From Polaromonas sp. (GTDB lineage Bacteria; Pseudomonadota; Gammaproteobacteria; Burkholderiales; Burkholderiaceae_C): DNA of 64,000 bases. The translations under genes were made by a program, and so were the position numbers. The stretch spans positions 30,061-94,060 of the forward strand of contig NZ_JABBPF010000161.1 of assembly GCF_012927415.1 (NCBI RefSeq). The letters run 5' to 3'. Positions 1-11,300 of the stretch are shown in pieces. Each line of letters opens with the position of its first letter. Position 1 is the stretch's first letter. Below the pieces are notes generated by a model. That model worked only from the letters and a program-made list of their open reading frames with translations. It did no database searches and had not been told where the DNA came from.

Positions 1-1184
1 AGTTTCGACAGCAACGAGCCGGCGTTGAGGAAATACAAGCCCAGGGCCAGGCACCAGCCGACGAGCATGAGGACCGGAATGAAAAAGACGAACAGCAGCA
101 GCAAGCCATCAATGCGCTGCCCGAGAGTCAGGTAGGAGCTGGTCGCAAACTGCCACCAGTAGCGCGCCGTCACCTGGTTGTGGCCCTTGGCCCAGCGCGT
201 CACCTGCTTGATCCGGACGCTCCATTCTTCGGGTACCTCTTCGTAGCACTCGGAGCGGTTGGTGTAGACGGTTTTCCAGCCATTGAACATGAGCCGAAAG
301 GTGATGTCGGTATCTTCAGCCAGCGTGTCGTCGTGCCAGCCTCCGACGGCCTGGACTGCAGAAAGGCGTACCCCGCCCACGGTGCCACCGTACTGGGGCA
401 GCAAATTCATGTTCATGCGCGCTTGCTGATCGACCTGGTAGCCCGCCGAGCGCTCTAGGTCCAGCATTCGGGTGAGCAAGTTGGCGCCGCTGTTGACGGG
501 CACCACGCGGCCCATCACAGCCCCCACTTCGGGATCAAAAAAAGGCGCTACCAGCTGCTTGAGCAGGCCTCGCCCGGGAACGTAGTCGGCATCAAAAATA
601 ATGGCAATGTCGCCCTGGGCAAAGCTGAGTGCGTCTTTCAGGGCGGCCGATTTGCCGGCTTTGCCGGATACCCGGTGAAAGGGTGAAATACGCGTGGGAA
701 AGCGGGCCACATAGCCGTCGATGATTTGTCCGGTCGCGTCTTTGGAACGATCGTTGACCGGAATGATCTTCAGCCGCTCGGCCGGGTAATCGGTATTGAG
801 CAACGCTTCGATACAACCGGCAATGACTTTTTCTTCGTTATGCGCCGCAATGAACACCGTGATCATTGGCCAGCGCGCCAGCGCAATGTCAATGTAGGGG
901 TGACGCTGCACGCCGGCCAGGCGGTTCATGGTGAACAAAAAGTGCCGAACGCCGTAAAGCATCATGATCACCACGATCAAAAACAGCAACGACGCCATCG
1001 CCGCCGCCACCGGGTAGTCCTTGAATGACGGCATCAGAACAGCGGAATTCCGCGGCTGCGCGAGAGCCGGCAGCAAACCAATCAGCCAGCTGGCAAGAAA
1101 GACGCCCATTGTTCGCACCCGGCCCAAAGCCAAAAAGCGAAGGATGCAATTTTTTTGCCCGGATTCCAGAGGGAAATATCGCAT
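1..1184 (-). CDS. Family 2 glycosyltransferase, membrane-associated (3' end truncated by window edge; not in the supplied ORF track)
   Basis: Manual minus-strand translation from ATG at 1184: MRYFPLESGQKNCILRFLALGRV...MITVFIAAHNEEKVIAGCIEALLNTDYPAERLKIIPVNDRSKDATG...IAIIFDADYVPGRG...AEDTDITFRLMFNGWKTVY...KQVTRWAKGHNQV; has D-D-D, ED and Q/RxxRW-type GT2 motifs and flanking hydrophobic segments. Confidence 0.88.
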   Translation of the reverse strand, partial: MRYFPLESGQKNCILRFLALGRVRTMGVFLASWLIGLLPALAQPRNSAVLMPSFKDYPVAAAMASLLFLIVVIMMLYGVRHFLFTMNRLAGVQRHPYIDIALARWPMITVFIAAHNEEKVIAGCIEALLNTDYPAERLKIIPVNDRSKDATGQIIDGYVARFPTRISPFHRVSGKAGKSAALKDALSFAQGDIAIIFDADYVPGRGLLKQLVAPFFDPEVGAVMGRVVPVNSGANLLTRMLDLERSAGYQVDQQARMNMNLLPQYGGTVGGVRLSAVQAVGGWHDDTLAEDTDITFRLMFNGWKTVYTNRSECYEEVPEEWSVRIKQVTRWAKGHNQVTARYWWQFATSSYLTLGQRIDGLLLLFVFFIPVLMLVGWCLALGLYFLNAGSLLSK

Positions 1185-1388
1185 CTGTTTGACTCCCGTT
1201 CGAACCTGCCATGCAGCGAAAGTGGGGCCGGCGTCGGCCTCGCCCCATCGATCGGCAAACTCCCGAACCATACGCCAGCCTGTAGTCCCGCCGGCAAAAG
1301 CACGGCCTGCACCCTCTGCGTGCTGGCCACGTGTCATGCGTTAGCGGGCTGACGTTTAGAGCAGCACACTGAACTTGCAGCCAGGCGG

Positions 1389-3692
1389 CTACAAAGGCGC
1401 TGCCTCGAAAGCGGCATTCTGGCCGGTCGGGCGGACCAGCCAATCGCTCCCCTGATCAACGATGGTCATGGTTCCCGAAACAACGACGGGCCGCGAATAC
1501 AGTGTTTTGGGATATGCCCACGCCATGGTCTTGAGGCTCAAGGGGTGACTGGCCGTGACGCGCATTCTTCCCGTGGTTGACAGGGCGCTGTTCCATGTCA
1601 CGGTGGTTCGCTGGTTCATGAACGTGGCCAACTGGGGCATCGTGTACCACTTGAACATACCCGCCGTTTGTTTTTGTCTGGCATAAGTCATCAGTCCAGT
1701 GATCACATCGGGCCAATCAGCCGCCCCCGGGGGGTGCGCATAAATCATGCGATTGGTTTCGTTTTTTACCGCAAAGTCGATCAGGTCTGAATACCACTGA
1801 CTGACGTCCGCCTGCGCAAACTGAAGGTCCTGAAATTCTTCAAAGGTCGCGGCAACGCCAAATGGCGTCAGCGGGATCGCCCACAGAGAAGGGTTGATCC
1901 GTTGGCCGGCCCGATAGGTACGCGTGGCTGCCGTCCCTGTGTGGCTGAGCGAGTAATACGAGTTAATACCGTTTTGCTCAAGCCAGTTGAGCGCCCACAG
2001 CGGGTTGTTTCCTTGAGGGGCTGAGTATCCCTTCGAAGGGTGACCGATGGCGGCTTGAACAGCGTTGCGGTTGAGCACCAGGTAGTTCTGGAACTCGGCC
2101 TGGTTGGTTTCGTTGGCGTTGTTGCCGTAGTAGTCATGAATCCATCCGCCGTGACTGCCCACGGAGTGTCCCTGTGCATCAAAGTCTCTGAGGAACTGTT
2201 GCGCTACCGGGTTGTTCGGCAAATCAAAGCCCAGCCCATCGCCAAAGTTGATGGTGTCGGGGCCCGCGGTTATATCGATGGAAAACGGTTTGTTGTTCCA
2301 TATGCCCATGTCCTTGAGGACCTGCATAGGATCCTGGGCTCCCAGTGAATCGAGGTGCCAGTTGAAGACCAGGCCGCCTGTGCCGTTTGGCACGTTGGTC
2401 AGACGTGGCTGCTTGAGTTGCCCGCGTGCGAACAGGTGCAGAAAGCCGTGCAGTGGCATGGCGTCTTCCGACAGCTTGAGATAAGTCAACGGCAGGTTCA
2501 CGAACAGCACATTGCCACTGCCGAAGGTACGGCTGCTGGCCACAAGACCATGCTGGGGTGAAGAGAAAAGCACCGCGCCCTGAGCCACGCCCTGCGTCAC
2601 AAAGCTGGGGTATGTCAGTGCACCGTAATAGTAGCCAGAAATGCTGTGCACCGGATCACCTGCCGGGGCCGGGGCCAGTGCCGTCAGGGTTTTCAGCCCG
2701 GTGTTGCGAAAGACGATGGGCCTTGACATGCTGGCAGCATTGTCCCCGCGTCCTGAATTTACCAAGACGCCCTGTACCTCACCCTGTTGGACCCCGCTTT
2801 GCTTGCCACCATCCTCGCGATTGTTCCCGCGCTTTGAATTATCCAGAATGCCAGGCGACACATTGGGCACTTCCTCGCGCTCGATCACGTTGGGTTGTTT
2901 TACATGCATGCCCTCGCGCTTGAGGTTTTTCTGACTGCGGCTGGATTTTGTGTCATGTGAGTTAGCCGGCAGCTTGAAGTGAAGCGAGTGGTCATAGTTT
3001 TTCAGGCCACCCGGGTCGGCAGGGCTGGCTGGCAGAAATTCGGCGGTCGACTTGTTGGGCGACGCAGCCTTGGCGGGTTGGGCCACGCGTATGGCACTTG
3101 CCATGCCTGAAGGCGTATAACCCGCTACCACTTGGGCTCCAAAGGCGGTGTAAGGCATGGATTTTCCGGGCGGCACCAGGATCGCCCGCATAAGCGACAC
3201 GCCGCCGATAACCGGGCCCAAACCTATCGTTCGATCACGCAGGGAGTCGTAAAGCACATAGTCCACACCGACCATAGTGCTGAAGCGCGACTTGGGAATG
3301 GCATAAAACCCCGTGTCCGTGAGCGCGCCCGCGTCATACACCAGCATGATGTTGCCGCCCTGCATCACGTAGTTTTGTATCGTGCTGACCATCGCGTCGC
3401 TCATGGAGACCTGCATCTGGTCAGGCACGATGATGCCGCTGTATTGCGTGCGTATGCCGGCCCCGGCCAAGAGGAAGTCCGCATTGCGCAAAATGCTCAA
3501 TTGATAGCCCTGCTCCTGAGCCGCATCGGTCCAGGCGGTCACCTGGACATCCGTGATCGCCAGCCCATCGGGCAGTAGCAGTGCCATTTTGGACAAGCTC
3601 TGCGCATGGGATACGCCCATGAGCGAGATCAGAAACAAACCATAAAACCAGCGAAAAAAGCTCGAGCGGATACTTCTTGCGGTGTTAAACAT
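1389..3692 (-). CDS. Secreted polysaccharide deacetylase-like / DUF2334-like protein
   Basis: ORF 1389..3740, likely start at MFNTARSIRSSFFRWFYGLFLISLMGVSHAQ (signal peptide). C-terminal half has a deacetylase-like segment LVFNWHLDSLGAQD...GHSVGSHGGWIHDYYG...MIYAHPPG. Confidence 0.65.
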   Translation of the reverse strand: MFNTARSIRSSFFRWFYGLFLISLMGVSHAQSLSKMALLLPDGLAITDVQVTAWTDAAQEQGYQLSILRNADFLLAGAGIRTQYSGIIVPDQMQVSMSDAMVSTIQNYVMQGGNIMLVYDAGALTDTGFYAIPKSRFSTMVGVDYVLYDSLRDRTIGLGPVIGGVSLMRAILVPPGKSMPYTAFGAQVVAGYTPSGMASAIRVAQPAKAASPNKSTAEFLPASPADPGGLKNYDHSLHFKLPANSHDTKSSRSQKNLKREGMHVKQPNVIEREEVPNVSPGILDNSKRGNNREDGGKQSGVQQGEVQGVLVNSGRGDNAASMSRPIVFRNTGLKTLTALAPAPAGDPVHSISGYYYGALTYPSFVTQGVAQGAVLFSSPQHGLVASSRTFGSGNVLFVNLPLTYLKLSEDAMPLHGFLHLFARGQLKQPRLTNVPNGTGGLVFNWHLDSLGAQDPMQVLKDMGIWNNKPFSIDITAGPDTINFGDGLGFDLPNNPVAQQFLRDFDAQGHSVGSHGGWIHDYYGNNANETNQAEFQNYLVLNRNAVQAAIGHPSKGYSAPQGNNPLWALNWLEQNGINSYYSLSHTGTAATRTYRAGQRINPSLWAIPLTPFGVAATFEEFQDLQFAQADVSQWYSDLIDFAVKNETNRMIYAHPPGAADWPDVITGLMTYARQKQTAGMFKWYTMPQLATFMNQRTTVTWNSALSTTGRMRVTASHPLSLKTMAWAYPKTLYSRPVVVSGTMTIVDQGSDWLVRPTGQNAAFEAAPL

Positions 3693-3749
3693 GATGGCTC
3701 CTATAAATGAAAACTCGGGACTTGCACCAATACCAACCAACCCAAAGAA

Positions 3750-4151
3750 TCAATTGCAATCCGGTTGCCTCGACACGCTCGCCCTGGCAAGCTGGATACA
3801 TTGCGGACCAACAGCGTCAGACGGCTGGCAATCCGTCGTCGGCAAGTCAAAATCCTGCAGTTCGGCCCATTGGGAGGATGGACCGGCGTCCTCGCTTTCC
3901 AGGGGAACGTTGAGATCGACCACAAATACGATTTCGCCGCCGAATCGGCCCACCCCCAGCGTTTTCATGAGGGACTGCTCCTTCTCGGGCGACTCCAGTC
4001 GCAAAAAGCAGATCGCCTGCTTCATGCCCTCATGGATGGCGGTGAGCACGTCAAGCCGGGCCACTCGCCCGAACCTTTCGCACAGCCGATGCAGGGCCGG
4101 CTTGAGGGTGGCAACGTCCGGGCAATGCTTGAGTTCATCGAGTGCATTCAT
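3750..4151 (-). CDS. Conserved hypothetical small protein (MNALDELKHCPDVATLKPALHRLCERFGRV...)
   Basis: ORF 3750..4241 with a better start at 4151; no confidently recognised family. Confidence 0.5.
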   Translation of the reverse strand: MNALDELKHCPDVATLKPALHRLCERFGRVARLDVLTAIHEGMKQAICFLRLESPEKEQSLMKTLGVGRFGGEIVFVVDLNVPLESEDAGPSSQWAELQDFDLPTTDCQPSDAVGPQCIQLARASVSRQPDCN

Positions 4152-4586
4152 GATGGTTTTCCCCGAAAGTTTGTCGCTGTTTTCCGGATATATAAATTTA
4201 CTGTAAACGGTAATTTGAAAAACGTCACATGCCCGATACAACCGGAAATACCGGACAGAAAATTTTCCGAAATACCTAGCTACCGGGGCGAAAAAATGAG
4301 GTCTTTCACTCTGGCGGCAAACAAAATAATCCGGGCTCCACCGGCAAAATTCGCGTCAAAAAAGTGAGCAAAGCAACACATCACGTCACATTTGTTGCAC
4401 TAGCGTCGTACGGCATGCGGCTCAACATCGTGGCTTTCAACCGTTGGCAACAGGTCGGTGCAATTTGCCTCAAGCATTTGCGCCATCAGCCATGTAGACT
4501 CGGCAAACAAAACCGCGATTCTGTTACTGGATCAAGGGTTTTATTTCTGCCCGTTGCGATTACAAACTTGATGCAGGGACGTCTCG

Positions 4587-5789
4587 ATGACCCAAAAAGT
4601 TCTTCTTGTTTTCGGCACTCGTCCCGAAGCCATCAAGATGGCGCCCCTGGTCAAGACGCTGCAGGCAAATGCCGCGTTTGAGGTCAAGGTATGCGTGACC
4701 GCCCAGCACCGGCAAATGCTGGACCAGGTGCTTCATCTTTTCGATATCCAGCCCGACTTTGACCTGAACCTGATGAAGCCCGGACAGGACCTTTCAGACA
4801 TCACCACCGGGGTCCTGTCGGGGCTGCAATCCGTGTTGACCCAATGGCGCCCCGACGCCGTGCTGGTGCATGGCGACACTTCCACCACCTTTGCGGCGTC
4901 ATTGGCCGCGTTTTACCAACGCATTCCGGTCGGCCATGTTGAAGCAGGCCTGCGCACCGGCAACCTTTACGCCCCCTGGCCCGAGGAAGCCAACCGCAAA
5001 CTCACCAGCGTGCTGGCGCAATGGCACTTTGCCCCCACCGAAACCTCGCGCGGCAACCTGTTGGCTGAAGGGGTCGCCGACGGCTCGATCCATGTCACTG
5101 GCAACACCGTGATCGATGCGCTGTTGCAGGTGCGCGAAAAAATCGTCAACGGCGCCCCACTGCGGCAACAGCTTGATCAGGATTTCGGCTTTCTTGACCC
5201 CGCAAAGCGGCTGGTTCTGGTGACCGGCCATCGCCGCGAAAATTTTGGCGACGGCTTCGAGCGCATTTGCCAGGCCCTGGCCCACATCGCCAAAAACCAC
5301 GCCGACGTTCAGGTGGTCTACCCGGTGCACCTCAACCCCCAGGTTCAGGAGCCGGTGAAGCGCTTGCTGGGCGGTATTGAAAACGTCCACCTGATAGCGC
5401 CGCTGGACTACCTGCCGTTTGTGTACCTGATGGACAAAAGCACCCTGATTCTGACCGATTCCGGTGGCGTTCAGGAAGAAGCGCCCTCCATGGGAAAACC
5501 TGTTCTGGTGATGCGGGACACCACCGAGCGCCCCGAAGCGGTTGCAGCCGGTACCGTCAGACTGGTCGGCACCGATGCGAAAAAAATCGCCAGCCACGCC
5601 AGCACCCTGCTCACCGACGAACGGGCCTATCAAGCCATGGCCTTTGCCCATAACCCCTACGGCGACGGGCTGGCCTGCCAGCGCATTGCACAGGCATTGA
5701 TCGCCGGGCAATCGGCGGTTGCGTTTGCGTCGGCGCCCGAGCCGGCGACGGCCAAGAAAACTGCCTTGGGTCAATCCGGAAAAGCCTGA
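4587..5789 (+). CDS. wecB: UDP-N-acetylglucosamine 2-epimerase (non-hydrolysing)
   Basis: [25 protein letters not shown]...[13 protein letters not shown]...[33 protein letters not shown]...[31 protein letters not shown]. Confidence 0.95.
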   Translation: MTQKVLLVFGTRPEAIKMAPLVKTLQANAAFEVKVCVTAQHRQMLDQVLHLFDIQPDFDLNLMKPGQDLSDITTGVLSGLQSVLTQWRPDAVLVHGDTSTTFAASLAAFYQRIPVGHVEAGLRTGNLYAPWPEEANRKLTSVLAQWHFAPTETSRGNLLAEGVADGSIHVTGNTVIDALLQVREKIVNGAPLRQQLDQDFGFLDPAKRLVLVTGHRRENFGDGFERICQALAHIAKNHADVQVVYPVHLNPQVQEPVKRLLGGIENVHLIAPLDYLPFVYLMDKSTLILTDSGGVQEEAPSMGKPVLVMRDTTERPEAVAAGTVRLVGTDAKKIASHASTLLTDERAYQAMAFAHNPYGDGLACQRIAQALIAGQSAVAFASAPEPATAKKTALGQSGKA

Positions 5790-8364
5790 GCACCTGCCGC
5801 AGCCCCCCCCAGTGAAGTCCTTACCTTTCGTACCCCTCCCACCCGTCGCTGTCGCTGTGTTGGCGGTCGGGCCGGTTACCTCGCCCGCCTTTGACGTGCC
5901 AGCAGACATGGCACCGCGAACGAGCCGCAAGCTGCTGGACATGGCCGAGCGCACCGCCCACATCGGCAGCTGGACCATCGAGCTGCCGGGCGACCGGCTG
6001 GCGCACTCGCGCGAATGCGCGGCAATTCTTGGCGTGGCGCCGGGCCAGTCCCTCACGTTCAGCGAGATGGTGGCCCGTTACACGCCGGAGTGGCGCGAAA
6101 ACATTGAGGCACTGTTTCGCAAATGCGGGCGGGACGGCAGCCCGTTCGACGAGGAGATGCAGATCGTGGCGGCGGCCCAGGGCAGCAGGTGGGTGCGGAC
6201 CGTGGGCGAAGCCGAACACGATGACAAGGGCCAGATCGTCCGCCTGCAGGGGGTCCTGAAGGATATCTCTGCGCGCAAGCAGGCCCAGCGCGAAACCCTT
6301 CGTCTGGCGATGCGCCTGACCACCACGCTGGCGAGCATCACGGAAGCCTTCGTGACGCTCGATCACGCGTGCTGCTTCACCTACCTCAACCGGGAAAGCG
6401 AACGGTTGCTGCAGCGCACGACCGGCGATCTGCTGGGCAAGCAAGCTTGGCATGAATTTGGCGGCGCCGTCGGACAGCGCCTGGAGCAGCAGCTCGAAAA
6501 GTCGCTCGCCACCAATCGCCGCGTGGAATTCGACGACTTCTATCCCGCCCTGGGCAAATGGCTGGAAGTGCGTGCCTACCCTTTTACCGAAGGCCTGGCG
6601 GTGTACTTCCGCGATGTGACCGACCGGCGCAAATCGCAGGAACAGCTGATGCTGCTGGAAACCAGCATTTCGCGGCTTAACGACATCGTACTTATCGCCG
6701 AGGCTTTACCTTCCCGCCACCCCGAGCCGCGCGTCGTGTTCGTCAACGATGCATTCGTGCGGCATACCGGCTACAACCGCGACGACGTGCTCGGGCAAAC
6801 GCCGGGCATGCTGCTTGGGCCCGATCCCCAGCTGGGCCAATTACTCCGCGGCAAGGGGGCACTTCAAGAAAACAGGCATGGCCGCAGCGAGCTGAAAATC
6901 TACACGAAAAGTGGCAGCTGGTTCTGGGTGGAGCTGGAGATTGTCTCGGTGCTCGCGCCGGCGGGTCAGCTGACGCACTGGGTGGCCGTGGGTCGTGACA
7001 TCACCCAGCGCAAGGCCGCAGAGGCCGAGATTCATCACCTGGCCTTTTACGATCCGCTGACCCAGCTGCCCAACCGGCAACTGCTGATGGACCGGCTGCA
7101 GCGCGTGCTGGCCCAGAATACCCAGACGAAGCGCCAGGGCGCGCTGATGTTCATTGACGTGGACAACTTCAAGGTCCTCAACGATACCCTGGGCCACCAC
7201 AAGGGCGACCTGCTGCTTCAGAAAGTCGCGACGCGGCTACTTGACTGCGTGCGCAAAACCGACACCGTGGCACGCCTGGGCGGTGACGAGTTCGTCATCA
7301 TGCTGGAGAACCTGGCCGATGACCCGGAAGCCGCCACGTCGCGGGCCAGGATCGTGGCCGAAAAGGTATTGAACTGCCTGCGCGAACCTTTCAATCTGGA
7401 CGGCCACCGGCACTACGCGTCGGCCAGCCTGGGCGTGACGTCGCTCACCGGCCAGCACGACCGTGTGAGCGAATTGCTCAAGCAGGCCGACCTGGCGATG
7501 TACCAGGCCAAGACCCTGGGTCGCAATACCGTCTGCTTTTTCGACCCCAACCTGCAAGCCACGGTCAGCGCCAAGGCCGCCGTCAGTTCCGACTTGCGCG
7601 TCGGCCTGCGGGAGAACCAGTTTGTCGTGTACTACCAGCCCCAGGTGGATCGCCATGGTTGCGTCACCGGCGTCGAGGCCCTGCTGCGCTGGCAGCACCC
7701 CGAAAGGGGCCTGGTCGAGCCGGCGGACTTCATCCCGACGGCGGAGGATACCGGCCTGATCCTGCCCCTGGGCCAGTGGGCACTGGAGACCGCGTGCCAG
7801 CAGCTCGCGGCCTGGGCAATGCGGCCGGAGACGGTGGGCCTGAGCATCGCGGTGAACGTCAGCGTGCGCCAGTTCCGGCACCCGGATTTCGTCGACACGG
7901 TGATCGCGACGATACAGCGCACCGGCATACGGGCTCACCGCCTGAAGCTTGAACTCACCGAGAGCCTGCTGGCCGACCACATGGAAATCACCATCGCCAA
8001 GATGGGCACGCTCAAGGCGCTGGGCGTCACGCTGTCGCTCGATGACTTTGGCGTGGGCTACTCATCGCTGTCAGCGCTCAAGCGCCTGCCGCTGGACCAG
8101 CTCAAGATCGACAAAATTTTTGTCGCCGACCTGTTGACCGACCCGAATGACGCCGCCATTTCGCGCGCCATCATCACGCTGGCCCAGAGCCTGAGCCTGC
8201 AGGTGGTGGCCGAAGGTGTGGAAACGCAGGCGCAGCGCGACTTTCTGCTGGAGCAGGGCTGTGAGTATTTTCAGGGCTACCTGTTCTCCAGGCCCCTGCC
8301 GCTCGAACAGCTGGAGCGTTACCTGCTGACTCAAGCCTGCCGGCCGGCCGACCCGGCAGCCTAG
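5719..8364 (+). CDS. PAS-domain GGDEF/EAL (c-di-GMP) signalling protein; start uncertain (ATG 5909 or GTG 5812 also possible)
   Basis: PAS repeats, then [29 protein letters not shown] (GGDEF), then [59 protein letters not shown] (EAL). First 71 bp overlap wecB, so a later start is likely. Confidence 0.9.
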   Translation: MRLRRRPSRRRPRKLPWVNPEKPEHLPQPPPVKSLPFVPLPPVAVAVLAVGPVTSPAFDVPADMAPRTSRKLLDMAERTAHIGSWTIELPGDRLAHSRECAAILGVAPGQSLTFSEMVARYTPEWRENIEALFRKCGRDGSPFDEEMQIVAAAQGSRWVRTVGEAEHDDKGQIVRLQGVLKDISARKQAQRETLRLAMRLTTTLASITEAFVTLDHACCFTYLNRESERLLQRTTGDLLGKQAWHEFGGAVGQRLEQQLEKSLATNRRVEFDDFYPALGKWLEVRAYPFTEGLAVYFRDVTDRRKSQEQLMLLETSISRLNDIVLIAEALPSRHPEPRVVFVNDAFVRHTGYNRDDVLGQTPGMLLGPDPQLGQLLRGKGALQENRHGRSELKIYTKSGSWFWVELEIVSVLAPAGQLTHWVAVGRDITQRKAAEAEIHHLAFYDPLTQLPNRQLLMDRLQRVLAQNTQTKRQGALMFIDVDNFKVLNDTLGHHKGDLLLQKVATRLLDCVRKTDTVARLGGDEFVIMLENLADDPEAATSRARIVAEKVLNCLREPFNLDGHRHYASASLGVTSLTGQHDRVSELLKQADLAMYQAKTLGRNTVCFFDPNLQATVSAKAAVSSDLRVGLRENQFVVYYQPQVDRHGCVTGVEALLRWQHPERGLVEPADFIPTAEDTGLILPLGQWALETACQQLAAWAMRPETVGLSIAVNVSVRQFRHPDFVDTVIATIQRTGIRAHRLKLELTESLLADHMEITIAKMGTLKALGVTLSLDDFGVGYSSLSALKRLPLDQLKIDKIFVADLLTDPNDAAISRAIITLAQSLSLQVVAEGVETQAQRDFLLEQGCEYFQGYLFSRPLPLEQLERYLLTQACRPADPAA

Positions 8365-11300
8365 GCGCCCGCCAGCAACGCCACATTGCCGCCCGCCGCC
8401 GTGGTGTTCACCGTCACCGTCTGCTCGCTGCAGAAGCGGTACAGGTAGTGCGGCCCGCCGGCTTTCGGGCCGGTGCCCGACAGGCCTTCGCCGCCGAAAG
8501 GCTGCACGCCCACCACGGCGCCAATCATGTTGCGGTTGACATAGATGTTGCCGACGCGCGCCGCCCGGGCCAGCGCCCTGGCGCGCGAATCGATGCGGGT
8601 CTGCAGGCCCAGAGTGAGGCCGTAACCGAGGGCGTTGATCTGTTCAATCACCGCTTCGGGCGTTTTCAGCGCGCCGCTGCCCCAACGCACGATCTGCAGC
8701 ACGGGGCCGAAAATCTCGTCGCTGACGTCGGCCAGGCGGGCTACTTCAAAAGCGGCGGGGAAAATCGTATTTGCTATTGAATCAATAGCTGCTTGTGCCG
8801 GCAACACCTGGACATGGAGCACTTTTGATGTTGAATTGAGGCGCTGTAGATGGCGCTGGATGTTGTCAAACGCCTCGCGGTCAATCACCGGCCCCACATC
8901 GGTCGCCAGCTCGGCCGGGTTGCCGACCACCAGTTCCTGCGCTGCGCCCTGGATCATTTCGATCACGGCATCGGCAATACCTTCATGCACGCAAAGCAGA
9001 CGCAGCGCCGAACAGCGCTGGCCGGCCGAGCGGAATGCGCTTTGCACCACTGCATCGACGACCTGTTCGGGCAGCGCCGTGCTGTCGACCAGCATCGCGT
9101 TGATGCCGCCGGTCTCGGCGATCAGCGGGGTAATGGGACCGTCCTTGGCGGCCAGCGCCCGGTTGATCACCCTGGCGACCTGGGTCGAGCCGGTGAAGAC
9201 GACGCCCGCCACGCCGGGACTTGCTACCAGCGCCGCGCCCACCGTTTCGCCAGGGCCGTGCAGCAACTGCAAAGCGCCTTCGGGAACGCCGGCCTGGTGC
9301 AACAGTTTCACCGCTTCCCAGGCAACGCCTGGCGTCTGTTCGGCGGGCTTGGCCAGCACGGCATTGCCGGTGGCCAGCGCAGCCGCGACCTGGCCGGTAA
9401 AAATCGCCAGCGGGAAATTCCACGGGCTGATGCAGACCCAGACGCCGCGAGCGACCAGCCGCAACTCGTTGGTTTCGCCGGTCGGCCCCGGCAGCGCCAC
9501 TGGCTGCATGATTCTTTCGGCTTCATCGGCGTAGTAGCGCAGGAAGTCCACCGCCTCGCGCACCTCGGATACCGCATCGCCCCAGGTTTTGAAGGCTTCC
9601 TTTACCAGCAGCGCGCAGAACCTCGGCATTTGCTGCTGCAGCGCATCGCCAGCGCGGCGCAGAATGGCGGCGCGCTCGGAAACCTCCACTTTGCTCCATT
9701 TTTGATAGCTACTAATGCCGATACTTACTGGACCTGCGGCCAATGTGGCGTCAAATTCTGGCACAACGGGCAGCTGGGTGGTGTCGAGTGCCGCCAGTAG
9801 TGGCGCGCGCATGCTCTGGACCGTCAGATCCAGCCCCAGGCTGTTCGCGCGTCCGGGGCCATACAACACCGGCGGCAGCGGCAGGGAAGCCTCGGGCTCA
9901 AGCCGTAGCGGCGAGGTCAGCAACTCATCCATGCCCACGGACTCGTCGGCAAGCTGGTGCACAAAGGAGGAGTTGGCGCCGTTCTCCAGCAGACGGCGCA
10001 CCAGGTAGGCCAGCAGGTCGCGGTGCGCTCCGACGGGCGCGTAGACGCGGCAGCTGATCAACGGGTTTTTCAGCACCTCGCGAAAAATGCCGTCGCCCAT
10101 GCCGTGCAGCTTTTGCAACTCAAACTGAGGTGTGACCCCCACGCTGGTCGCTGCGCGTACTGCGCTGCCCCCCGCCGCCGCATTCGCAGCCATCTGCAGG
10201 ATGGCGGCGATGGTGGCGGCGTTATGGCCGGCAAACTGCGGATAGATTGCATCGGGCGCGGCCAGCAAGGCCTGGGCACACGCCAGATAAGACACGTCGG
10301 TGTGGTGTTTGTGCGTGAACACCGGGTAATGCGGCAGGCCCAGCTCCTGCGCGCGTTTGATCTCCGAATCCCAGTACGCGCCCTTGACCAGACGGCACAT
10401 CAGGCGCAGCCGGTGTTTGCGGGCAATGCCGATGACATGTTCGATCAGCTCAAGCGAGCGGCTTTGATAGGCCTGCATCGCCAGGCCAAACCCCTGCCAC
10501 TGCGGCTGCTGCTGCGCCACCCGGGCGGCCAGCGCCTCAAATACGTCGAGCGACAATTCCAGCCGATCCACTTCCTCGGCGTCAATCGTCAGGTTGATAT
10601 TGGCGCGGGCGGCCAGCTCGCACAGGTCCCAGACGCGCGGCACCAGCTCGGCCATCACGCGGGCGTGTTGCGCGTCCTCATAGCGCGGATGGAGCGCGCT
10701 GAGTTTGATAGAAATACCGTCATTTTGCTCGCATGTCGAATGAGTATCGGCACCAACAGCTATTGATTTAATAGCATTCACGTAGTTTTCGAGATACCGC
10801 TGCGCATCCGCCCCGGTGCGTGCGCCTTCGCCCAGCATGTCGTAGCTGTAGCGCAAATTGCTGATTTTGCGGCGCGCAGCGTCGGCTTCCTTCATGGCCT
10901 CGGCTATCGTCTGGCCGAGCACGAACTGGCGGCCCAGCAGCTGCACCGCGCGCAGCGTGGCTGCCACCACCGAACGAGCGCCCAGCCGGCTCATGAGGCC
11001 GGGCTGGCCATCCTCCGGCAGAAACTTCTTGGACAGGGCAATCGCCGAGGCCGACAACCGGACCATCACGCCATCGCTGGCGCTGTCAAAGTCAGCGCGG
11101 CCGAGCTGGTCAGCGGTCAGCGCAATCGCGGTTTCGGTGTCGGGCACGCGCAGCAGCGCTTCGGCCAGCCGCATCAGCGCCAGCCCTTCGGCGCTGGAAA
11201 TCGGGTACTCCCGGAGCAGGCTCTCCATGGCCCAGAAAGGCGGCGGATTCTTGCGCACCTCCTGCACCCAGGGCTGGGCTGACTGGGCCGCAGCAGCCCA

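Noticed and set aside
4899-6056. 385-aa minus-strand ORF opposite wecB and the GGDEF gene
   Set aside because: Shadow ORF typical of high-GC DNA; the plus-strand products have clear family motifs and this one does not.
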